Source of the DNA: Phaeodactylum tricornutum CCAP 1055/1
Taxonomy: Eukaryota > Bacillariophyta > Bacillariophyceae > Surirellales > Neidiaceae
Assembly: GCF_000150955.2 (NCBI RefSeq)
Contig: NC_011690.1
Span: 434,001-498,000 of the forward strand
Length of the DNA: 64,000 nt
Reading direction: 5' to 3'
Shown here piece after piece: positions 11,027 through 20,500 of the stretch. The notes beneath the pieces were generated by a model. It was not told the DNA's origin and did not search any database. It worked only from the letters and a program-made list of their open reading frames with translations. Both the position numbers and the translations under genes were made by a program. Position 1 is the first letter of the stretch, and each line of letters begins with the position of its first letter.

Positions 11027-12715
11027 ATGAGGAGTGACTCCCCGCAGCTCCTTTCAACGAACCGTTCTCTGCTGCGGCTGGGTGGTGTCGTGCACTGTTG
11101 GTGTTGGCTGTCGCTGACTTGGTCATTCTCGTTGCTACGTAATCAACACGGTCCAATGGCGCGTGCCTTTTTTTGTAAGCCTCCAGGGATGACCAGATCC
11201 TTTGCTGTCCGTCGCCGACGCCGTATTGGGCAACAACAACAACTATTGCGTTTCGCGAGTGATACCTTGACCGGTGATGCCGACCAGGTCCGACAAGCCA
11301 AGTACAATGAACTCTTGGATGCGACGACGCTGTCGCTAGCGCCCATGATGGAATACACGGATCGGCATTTCCGTCACTTGGTACGGCTCGTTTCCAACCG
11401 CACGCTGCTCTATACGGAAATGGTCGCCGCAAACGCTTTGGCAAACGAACGGAAAAACGTCATGGAAGAGTACCGGCAGACCATAAATAACGCTTCCGAA
11501 CGTAGTGGTTTCGCCCTTTCCACCACGACAGCATCCGCAACCACGAACGAAATTCTACGAGACAACTACGATGATCACTACCTGCAGCGGTACCTCGCGC
11601 AGGGTCGAGTCATGCCGGAAGGCCCGTCGGTCCTGCAATTGGGTGGCTCCGATCCGGAACAAATGTTTCAAGCTGCGCAGACCGTGTTGGACATGACGGC
11701 ACGCGGACACTGCGATTACACCGCCATTAATCTCAATTGCGGATGTCCCAGTCCTAAAGTGGCCGGCAAAGGATGTTTCGGCGCGGCACTCATGGACGAA
11801 CCTCAACTGGTGGCGGAACTGACCAAAGCCTTGCACGAAGGTACCGAAGGCCGTTTGCCCGTCACCGTCAAGTGTCGAATCGGTACCGATTCGGATCAAG
11901 CCTTCACCAGACAGGCCTACGCCGCCATCGACCCCGAACAAGAGTATTCCAAGCTGCGCAGTTTTATTGAAACGGTGGCATCCGACGGGATCGTGACGGA
12001 CTTTTCCGTACACGCGCGCATTGCGGTATTGCAAAAGTCGTTCTCGCCGTCGGACAATCGTAAAATCCCACCACTCAAGTACGACATCGTTCGTCGACTC
12101 GTACAAGAATATCCCGACTTCACGTTCTCCTTAAATGGCGGTGTCGAAAGCATTTCGCAAGCACAAGCGGAATTTGCCACGTCGCCTGGTCTCAAAGGAG
12201 TCATGATTGGACGATCATGGGCTGCGGACCCGTGGAGTTTCGCCATGGCAGACCGGTTGCTGTACAAGGATGAAAATGCACCACGGAACCGTCTCGAAAT
12301 TTTGCAAGCCTTTGGTCGGCACGCCGATAGAGAAGAAGAATTGGGCGATCCCGTAAAGATTCGACGGTTCATCGTGAAAGCCGTCACTCCTCTGTTTACC
12401 GGTGAAATAAATGCGAAACGGTACCGTATTGCGCTGAATGAGATTGCCGGCTTACCCAAGAAGCTTGCGCAGCAGGGAAAATCACTCGACGGGCAAGCAC
12501 CACTGTCGGAACTCATTTTAAACGCAGCGGTAGAGTACTTTAGCGAAGAAACACTGTTGCGTAGCCCGGAAGAATCCTACGCAAGGATACTGGACGAAGA
12601 AGAAAAACGAAAATCGGGTACCGCAGGGGACGGTGTAAGATCAAACTCGGTAGCAGAATGGCAAACGCGACGAAAGGAGGAGGAGCAAGAGCAGCAAGCG
12701 TCTTTGAACGGATGA
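11027..12715 (+). CDS. tRNA-dihydrouridine synthase, DusA type
   Basis: A FMN enzyme that reduces uridine to dihydrouridine in tRNA with NAD(P)H. A single exon of 562 aa from the ATG at 11027; the ATG at 11156 (519 aa) is also possible. The leader is basic and poor in acids until about residue 75, which suggests an organelle targeting peptide. The TIM-barrel begins at LSLAPMMEYTDRHFRH. The catalytic-Cys motif is NLNCGCPSPKVAGKG. Then come KCRIGTDSD and the DusA-specific HARIAVLQKSFSP with NRKIPPLKYD (bacterial DusA: [21 protein letters not shown]). The FMN-phosphate region is SLNGGVES and GVMIGRSWAADPW. The C-terminal tail is acidic and Gln-rich. DusA modifies tRNA position 20/20a in bacteria. 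Eukaryotic cytosolic DUS enzymes are different, so a bacterial or organellar origin is likely. Convergent with the next gene. Confidence 0.92.
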   Translation: MRSDSPQLLSTNRSLLRLGGVVHCWCWLSLTWSFSLLRNQHGPMARAFFCKPPGMTRSFAVRRRRRIGQQQQLLRFASDTLTGDADQVRQAKYNELLDATTLSLAPMMEYTDRHFRHLVRLVSNRTLLYTEMVAANALANERKNVMEEYRQTINNASERSGFALSTTTASATTNEILRDNYDDHYLQRYLAQGRVMPEGPSVLQLGGSDPEQMFQAAQTVLDMTARGHCDYTAINLNCGCPSPKVAGKGCFGAALMDEPQLVAELTKALHEGTEGRLPVTVKCRIGTDSDQAFTRQAYAAIDPEQEYSKLRSFIETVASDGIVTDFSVHARIAVLQKSFSPSDNRKIPPLKYDIVRRLVQEYPDFTFSLNGGVESISQAQAEFATSPGLKGVMIGRSWAADPWSFAMADRLLYKDENAPRNRLEILQAFGRHADREEELGDPVKIRRFIVKAVTPLFTGEINAKRYRIALNEIAGLPKKLAQQGKSLDGQAPLSELILNAAVEYFSEETLLRSPEESYARILDEEEKRKSGTAGDGVRSNSVAEWQTRRKEEEQEQQASLNG

Positions 12716-12927
12716 ATTGGAACCAATACACGTATGTGATGGACGGGTGACGTGACCTCAGACGAGTCACAAGATTGAACTAACCCTGTCCGATAAGTTC
12801 ATCCAATGTCAAAGAAAAGCCAAGTGCAAAGTCTAGCAATGTTTATATGCGCAGTTATCTAGTTTGCTACAAAGTTTACTGTGGCGATTGTCTGGAATCG
12901 ACATACGCCTAGGTTGGATGCCTGCAG

Positions 12928-14375
12928 CTATTGGAGAGAACCTCCAATAGGCTCAAATCTGGCACTAAAGTGACGCAAAACCGCTGGCTGCTCAACAATA
13001 CGAACGCCATGGATGTTGCTCTTATGCTCATTGATGTAGCGAAGGACCTCGGACACATAGTCCACATGCGACTGTGTGTAGACCCGACGTGGAAATGCCA
13101 GTCGAACCAGCTCCATCGAAGCCGGTGTCTCCTGTCCAAACATAACGGACCCAATCTCGACAGAGCGAATACCGCCCTCAACATAAAGTGCAAGAGAAAG
13201 AGCCCATGCCGGAAATTCGGAGACGGGAATGTGGGGAAGCATAGCTGTGGCATCGATGTAGACCGCGTGGCCTCCGGGTGGCTGGACAATCGGTATCCCG
13301 GCATCGGTCAGTTGCTTGCCAAAATACGCAACGGATTGTATTCGATACGCTAAATAATCCTCCTCAAGTACTTCTTGTATACCGACAGCAATAGCCTCAA
13401 GGTCGTACCCGGCCAGCCCTCCATACGTCGGGAACCCTTCAGTGCGAATCTACAGCGGGGAACACTTTGTAAGACAATAAATGGAACAATTGTACGAAGG
13501 GCTCTCCTTTGTTGCAGGTAACTTACCAGTTCATTCTTGCACGCCTGGGCTAGACAATCGTCGTTCAGTGCCAAAAAGCCTCCGATATTTGCCAAGCCGT
13601 CCTTCTTAGCTGACATGGTGCAACCATCGGCAAGGCTGAATAGTTCTTGTGCAATTTCTAGCGGAGACTTGCCGGCATAGCCCTCCTCGCGCATTTTGAT
13701 AAACCAGGCATTCTCCGCGAAACGGCAAGCATCGAGAAAAAAGGGAACACTGAACTTTTTACAAATGTGACTTGCCCCACGGATGTTTGCCATTGAGACA
13801 GGCTGTCCACCTCCCGAATTATTCGTAATGGTGACAAACACGATCGGTATTTTTTGCTTGTTGCGCAATAGTTGCTCTTCCAACAGTTCAAGATCTATAT
13901 TTCCTTTAAAGGGAAGGACGACAGAAGGGGATCGTGCTTCCGATATGGGAATGTCCAAAGCCACGGCCTTGTGGTGTTCGACGTTAGCTCTGGTTGTGTC
14001 AAAGTGCGTGTTGTTTGGCACGATATCACCACCCTTCAAGACAGAACCAAAGAGGATTCTCTCTGCTGCTCGACCCTGATGCGTTGGTATGACGTGCTTG
14101 TAACCAGTGATGCCTTGTACAGCTGATTTAAATTTATAGAACGATTTTGAACCGGCATAAGATTCGTCACCTTGCATCATCCCACCCCACTGTTTGGCAG
14201 ACATTGCGCCCGTACCCGAGTCGGTCAACAAGTCAACTAGTACATTGTCAGCATCCAAAAGGAACAAATTAAATCCAGCCTCTTCAATAGCCTTCAATCT
14301 TTCTTCGCGTGTGGTCCGACGGATGGATTCCACCGTCTTGATCCGAAATGGTTCGATGATTGTCTTGAATTGCAT
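12928..14375 (-). CDS. Tyrosine phenol-lyase / tryptophanase family PLP enzyme
   Basis: A beta-eliminating lyase that splits Tyr or Trp to phenol or indole plus pyruvate and ammonia. Exons are 14375-13527 and 13449-12928, with a 77-bp GT-AG intron in phase 0, giving 456 aa, the bacterial length. Conserved pieces are IPTHQGRAAE (about 96-105), FDTTRANVEHH, FVTITNNSGGGQPVSMANI, DACRFAENAWFI, and the PLP-lysine motif SAKKDGLANIGGF (Lys257/258). After the splice come RTEGFPTYGGLAG, GGHAVYIDA, and the C-terminal PRRVYTQSHVDYV and EPAVLRHF-like tail (here EQPAVLRHFSARF). The overall wording is nearer tyrosine phenol-lyase (NIGGF, YGGLAG). The RSVEIGS segment, where tyrosine phenol-lyase has an Arg from recollection, resembles tryptophanase. 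Substrate is left open. The family is mainly bacterial, so transfer followed by intron gain is likely. Confidence 0.9.
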
Positions 14376-15125
14376 ACTCTTTTATTTTTCAGGAGCCATC
14401 GTGTCTTTGACAACACCGCTGAAGTTGCTGCGGCGCTGTCGAACTATCGCTTCTCTTTGCATCAAGAATGCGTACGTCACTCAAAATATGAACGCTTCGC
14501 AAACAGCTCCACGCTCTGCTGTGGTTTACTGTAATGTAATCAGCAATGAGAATCGAAGTTTCACAATACGACTTACAGTTAGCCTTGATTGGTGTCACCC
14601 ATTGATTTTTGGAACGAAACATGCCATAGGTTAGGTGTAATTGTATTCCGGAGAAGTACAAAATCCTGAGGTGTCGGAAGATAAGGTTCGGGTTTCTAAG
14701 ACTTTGAAGTCTGACTGTTAGAAACTTGTATTTTGCAGTCCAAGGAGGTCCTTTGTAGCATAGACTAAGAATACTTCCAGGGCTATCTTTCCCTTAAGTG
14801 AAATTCGAGCAGTCGTTGACCAGGACAAGACCAAATCTATAATTAAGGGCTTATAACTTCCGGTGCCAAATTCCACTCGTTGAGACAACTATTGTGACAA
14901 ACCCTTTGTAACTCAGAATCGCTGAGGATCGGTTTCATAGTAATGATCTTCGCTAATTCTGATTAATGGCATGTAAATATCTGAAATTGTTGAAATAGCC
15001 CCCAATCGTTAATCTGATTGAATGTTTCTGAAATCCGAGAAAACATGCACCCCCACGGAAGCTGGCATCTCACAACTTTCAGATTTATGCTGTAGCTCCG
15101 ATGCGGCGCTCGAGTTTTGTCAACC
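14376..15125. promoter_or_regulatory. Divergent upstream region, lyase / HMG-box gene
   Basis: A 750-bp AT-rich stretch between divergent genes. It holds ACTGT-type elements (TTACTGTAATG near 14527, CTTACAGTTAG near 14572, GACTGTTAG near 14714). The HMG open frame extends to a TTG at 15117 but the first ATG is 15126. No gene is seen. Confidence 0.45.
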
Positions 15126-16646
15126 ATGCTAGGTCCAACGTCTTTTAGAATGAAAAACCGTACACCAGATGAGCTTGACCAGAAGAATAAATTAACGATG
15201 GAATCGAAGCCTCCGGCGAAACCGCCGAGCAAGGCTGATGATCCTGACCTCAAGGAATCGACGACGGTTTTTCCGAAGCGGAAAGCATCTGACATTTCGA
15301 CGAGTGATAACACAGTAACGCCTGTCAAAAAGAAGAGAAAGTCACCTGCAAATCCATGGAAAAAACCGAAAGATATGCCAAAAAGGCCATTGAGTGCGTA
15401 TAATCTTTTTTTCAAGGAAGAACGGTATCGTCTGTTGAGCGCTGGTCCAAGAAGCTCAAGAACGGATGAGAAAGCTCAAACCTCTCGTCACTCGTCAATT
15501 GGGGAATCGGACGACTCGACAGGGAGTTCGAGACGACAACACGTGAAAGTATCAGGTATTGGTTTTGCAAATCTGGCAAAGCTTATTGGGGCAAAATGGA
15601 ATGATTTAGATGACGAGACTCGTTTACCCTTTGTCCGGCGTGCAGCTGTTGACAAGCAGAGGTACGATGTTGCCGTTGCCGAGTGGCGGCTGACACAAAA
15701 AAATAAAAAGCAGAACGTTCCGCCAGACAATCGACGTGCATCTAAGCCCACACCGACTGGTTTTGCTGATCAAAAGGGATCGCTTTTGCTCAGCTCTGAG
15801 CGTTCTTACGAAGCGATATCGGATCCGTATCCGCCGGAATGGTTTGAAACCACCGACTCCTCAAGGCAACTTCAGGCACGCTTGTACGCACACGAACAGA
15901 CCGTGTACGGTACTTCCCCACTCAGTCCGAGATATGCTACCCATCCGGGGGCGGCTTTTGCAATGCATCAGAATCATCACCCGCACCATGTCTCGCAAAA
16001 TTATCACCTACCTTCTCTTTCACCACAAACTCTTCATAACCAGTACGACGATCCGCGGCGTCAACCTATATTTCATAACCCACCAGATTTTTACACCCAG
16101 CAAAGCATCGACCACGATCCAGCTTTCCGTCATCAATTCGGTGCTAGAGAGGATACACGGGAGGATCCACGAGGATCGTCCTACATCATGTCACCGTCTC
16201 AGCGAGGAGGCTTTCAAGGCTCTTTTGAGGAGGCTGTGCCCCACAACCCTGTGCGTTCTCACGGCACACACGAACTTTACGGTTACGTGCCGCTACAACA
16301 CTATCCAGAAGGAACGATAACTAACCCAAACGCCGCGATTCGACCAATGGGTTCACTTCCGATGCTTCCGCATGTGTCGAGTGGTCAGTATCCGGAGGGA
16401 ACGCCGTCACGTGTCAGATTTGATTCAGCGCGAATGGCACGGGGGGATGTACAGGCACACCCCGTGTTTGAGCGTCGCTATCCCCCGCGCATGGAACATA
16501 TACCGTTGGAGGGTGCACCGACTCCGGGAGACGGTGCCGAAACGGCCGCCCGCCCGGAAGCTACCAACGACAATGAATCGATCGGAGTCCTACGCCAAAA
16601 TCTGGACGACGACACGATTAATTTTCTAACCAATCTACAGTTCTAA
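15126..16646 (+). CDS. HMG-box protein with an inserted loop, nuclear
   Basis: A single exon of 506 aa. A basic segment KKKRK (68-72) is a likely nuclear signal. The HMG box starts at MPKRPLSAYNLFFKEER (84-100) and resumes at GIGFANLAKLIGAKWNDLDD (144-163) and on to about 188. Some 40 polar, Ser/Arg-rich residues (about 105-142) interrupt it between helix 1 and helix 2. The C-terminal 300 residues are low complexity, rich in His, Pro, Tyr and Gln, with no domain, and could be an activation or scaffold region. HMG boxes bend DNA in the minor groove; whether this one is sequence-specific cannot be told. The box call is secure and the role is open. Confidence 0.85.
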   Translation: MLGPTSFRMKNRTPDELDQKNKLTMESKPPAKPPSKADDPDLKESTTVFPKRKASDISTSDNTVTPVKKKRKSPANPWKKPKDMPKRPLSAYNLFFKEERYRLLSAGPRSSRTDEKAQTSRHSSIGESDDSTGSSRRQHVKVSGIGFANLAKLIGAKWNDLDDETRLPFVRRAAVDKQRYDVAVAEWRLTQKNKKQNVPPDNRRASKPTPTGFADQKGSLLLSSERSYEAISDPYPPEWFETTDSSRQLQARLYAHEQTVYGTSPLSPRYATHPGAAFAMHQNHHPHHVSQNYHLPSLSPQTLHNQYDDPRRQPIFHNPPDFYTQQSIDHDPAFRHQFGAREDTREDPRGSSYIMSPSQRGGFQGSFEEAVPHNPVRSHGTHELYGYVPLQHYPEGTITNPNAAIRPMGSLPMLPHVSSGQYPEGTPSRVRFDSARMARGDVQAHPVFERRYPPRMEHIPLEGAPTPGDGAETAARPEATNDNESIGVLRQNLDDDTINFLTNLQF

Positions 16647-17572
16647 CGATGCGCTCAATCCCCCTCACCGAGTACAGCATGTTTGTTGCTGCTTGGATGA
16701 GGGAAGGTGATGCGCAGAAGGATGTTCCCGGGCTTTGCACCATTGGCCCAATTTGTCAAACAACTCTTTTCCGTGGGGTAAGAGAATGACACCTTTTTCG
16801 TATTTTTCTTTTTATGCAATCTGTCCGGTATCCCTTAATGTATTTGTGACCATGTTAACCGTAATTCCACCGTAATTCATAACGTTCTTGCTACAAAACA
16901 AATTCACTTCATCAGATTGTGTTTTTTTTTGTGTACTTCTAGAGACAGTCCCGATAAAGATACCACCACTAAACGCCACCTGGTAAATAGGCATTCACAC
17001 AATCCACGATCTACTGGAGCAAGTAACAGTAAGTAGACGAATGGACTGGACTGGTGGTTGTGATGCCCTACCGCCAAAAACTACAAGGACAAGAATGCAA
17101 GCTTTCATCACTTATTAGGCCTGTACAATTTTGTTCCGCAACTGACAGTGAGCTTTGCTATATATTTATGATCAGGTAGGTAGAAATTATGTTGTCAGTA
17201 GCCCCAAATTTTCTCGAGTAGAGAGTCCACACAGTTTGCTTGAGATTTAGGGTTGTAGGGGAGTCGAAACGACGTTGGAAACGGTATCCAAGTGGTGTGC
17301 GATGTAACCCTAAAACATGTGCTATTGGGTTTCTGTTGGCTCTCTTCGCCCGGCGCGCAGTTTGAATATTCCAGCAATCCTTGGTGCTATTGACTGTGAC
17401 TGTCAACTGTCGAGGATTATGGGAGGAGTGCACATTCCGTGGACCATGGAGATGTTCTAATAGCAGCACTCCCTGTAAGTACCGAGTATCAAACCTACTG
17501 TCCATTTCCCTATCTATCGATCAACAGTCACTGTTTCCACTCGCTTCCCCTCGAGTTTCCCCCGACGCTGTC
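16647..17572. other. Intergenic, upstream of condensin gene, possible 5' untranslated intron
   Basis: Contains no gene. The condensin frame is open upstream to a TTG at 17381 but has no ATG before 17573. A good splice pair (GTAAGT at 17475, AG at 17526) suggests a short intron in the 5' untranslated region or an unrecognised first exon. Tandem ACTGT-type elements occur at about 17390-17411. Confidence 0.4.
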
Positions 17573-20500
17573 ATGCGGATGGTGCGTGATGCGGTCCACG
17601 CGCTTTTGGCTCGTACAGGACACGGCGATGAAAATGTACCGCTCGATAGCATGCACAACGTCTTTATCGACAATCAGGGAGATGCAATGCCGTCTTCGGA
17701 GCTCGTCCTTTGTCAACGGCTGCTAAAGTATTTGAAACAAGCGTCACCTTCACGGCAGGGAAGTTCCCAGAAAACCTCCACTTCTGATACCAACGACGAT
17801 ACGGGCGACGAACACAACGAGCAATATTGTTTGCGCACCAATCTCCGCGACAATGCTCCCACAACCTTGACGATTCGCTCTGTCTTGGGAAACATACCGA
17901 GCTCCCAAATCACACATCTTACGACTTTACTGGCGACGATGCTGGCGGATCGCGTCGATTCCGACCAGCTCCTCCCCTCAACTCAAGATGTCCAAGCTAA
18001 CCAAGATGCTATGAACGAGACGGCCTGTGCCGTCACGCTAACCGCAACTAGTCTCACAGCGGCCCAAATCTACGCCTATTTGCTCACTCTTCCCGGTGCG
18101 CTCGGGGCAGGACTCGTCGACGTCTCGACCCTCACTGCACTCAGCGCACTATTAAGACGATGGCGTACGGAATGCTGTGGTAGAGAACACCAATGGAACG
18201 CACAAAACCGAGTGGAGCAGTCTACTGATGGTGACCACCCAACTCTGCCAGGAAAACGGCGGGGAACCCAACCCACGCGTCTACAGATTGACGACATGCT
18301 GATGGCGTCGCAACCCGTTAAGCGGTCGCGGCAGGGAGCTCTCCTCACGGAAACGGAAGAGTGCTGGGGGGAGCAAGCTCAACTTGCCGATAATGTCGAC
18401 GCCAGCCAAATCTCGTTGAGCGACAACCCTAGCGACATGGCTCTGTCACCGTCACAACTAATTAACGTCGGCTTGCAGGTGGCACAGCAAGTGGCTTGCA
18501 TTCCACGGTCCAAAGAATTTCTCAGTTGGTCACAAGAGGCGCGGGACGCCATACTGGACGCCGTTACCAGTGTGTTGGCTACCGCTGCCGCCCTCTCGAC
18601 CGGCAAAAATTCCACAAACAGTACCTCCAAAGACTTGTGTCAGTCTGTGAAGGTGACTGCTGTGGAATCTTTGGAGAAATGTTTATTGGAGCACTCTTCC
18701 GACGAACCGACCCTGACGGACGATGCCAACGACAGTGATCAGCTGACTCGTCGCCACGAATCGGCAGTTGCCATTCTTCGGGGCCTTCTACCTTCCATGA
18801 TAATGAAGGATGTGCTGCCCAAAGGCGAACAGGGAAAATTTGCCGCTGCTGCGATCGCTTCGGATACGCTCGAGGGTTTTTTGGAGCGCATCGTGGAAGA
18901 TATCTCGGTACATCCGCATCGTTGGCCGGCAAGAATGTCTGCAGATTACCGAGCAGCAACTCGTTCTGAAACCCGCACAACACCATCCAACTCAGCCAAA
19001 GATTGCTCACTTATGAACACACCTACTACAGCTCGGCGTTCTCTGGGAGAAAGTAACGGAGGTGAAAGGAGCAATCGGCGTTCCAGTCATGGATTGACTC
19101 CCCCTAGACTCAAGACACCCGCCGCGGCGGCTCAGAATCATCGAGGAATCTGTACTAGCAGCAATGGACGCCCTCGACCCGTAATCAGCGCAATCCTTGG
19201 TATTCTTCAACGCCTCGCCACGGATAAAGGTTTGGACAAAGCGTCGTCTCGTACCGTCGCCACCGATATCTTGTATCGCTGCGTACGCCACTTGCCGCAT
19301 CTGGAACGTGCCCACTTTCTAAAGTTTCTCATCCGGTGCTGCTATTCCAAAATTTCGGCCCATCGACTGGTAGCTTGCGAAGTTATTGGTCAAGCACTAT
19401 CAGAGACTTGGTTATGGAGCGATCACGTCACCACAGAGTTCCAGATCTCTTCGGATCCTACCACTCCCAATTCCGTCCGACGTCAATCCCTCTCGCCTCT
19501 CGTGACGCAATCTTCCGCCGATATGCCTGCTGCCTTGTTAGCCGCATTGCAGGGACGTCTGATGGATCGAGTTCCGGCTATTCGTACGGTGGCAGCCCAA
19601 TCTTTTACATTGAACTTTCGAAAGGTTAGCGCTGAGCATGAAACCCCCTCAACCGGTGCTCGCGGCGTTTCTATTTCGGCAATGGGATTGGCCCAGTCCT
19701 TCGCCGACGAGGCTTACACAATTGCGAACAGTCTGCGTCAACGTGCAGCATGTGACGAAAAGGCCACCGTTCGCCGTGCAGCCGTCGGGGCTTTGGTCGA
19801 GCTTTTAATCATGAGCAATCATTTCCCGGATTTTTCCTGTTTACTGCATGCAGAAGACATTGATATCCTCAGAGAATTATGCCGGGATTCTTCGATGCTG
19901 ACACGGAAATCTTCCAGTGAAGCCTTGACGCGTTTACTAGAGCACTGTCTCTCGGCTGAAGCATCCACGAGTTTGAAAAGTACGTCGATTGTAATCGATC
20001 TAGAACAAGCATGGGTATCGTCCGTCTTGACGATGGTGCTCGACTCGGAGCAAGGCTGTATCGGTAAGGCTATGGAACTTGTTGATCGTGTATTATTCTG
20101 TCCTATCATGAGGTCAAGCGACGACGATGCTGAGTCAGAATCTCTTGTTTCCGTGTGGCGAATGTTGGCGGCAATTGGGGCTGGCCCGGGCAAACAAGGT
20201 GCATCCCGTAGTGAGATTGAGGCACTGCGCGTGGCTCTTGCAAAGACGATCGAAGGTGCTCCCTCACGGCCGAAAATGCTCGAATCGTTGTTGCGCAAAA
20301 TTCATTCCGTAGCTGTCTCTACTCTCGACGAAACCCAGCACCAACATGACTTGATCGGTAATGCGATCGATTCCCGCCGTGCTGGTGTCTGGTCTCTTTT
20401 CGAAGCACTAATGGGCTACTCCAAGGATTTGTCCGAGATTTCACAAATGGTCAAATCCAGCAACTTAGATCTGGATTTTTTGGGCACATCTTGGAAGAGG

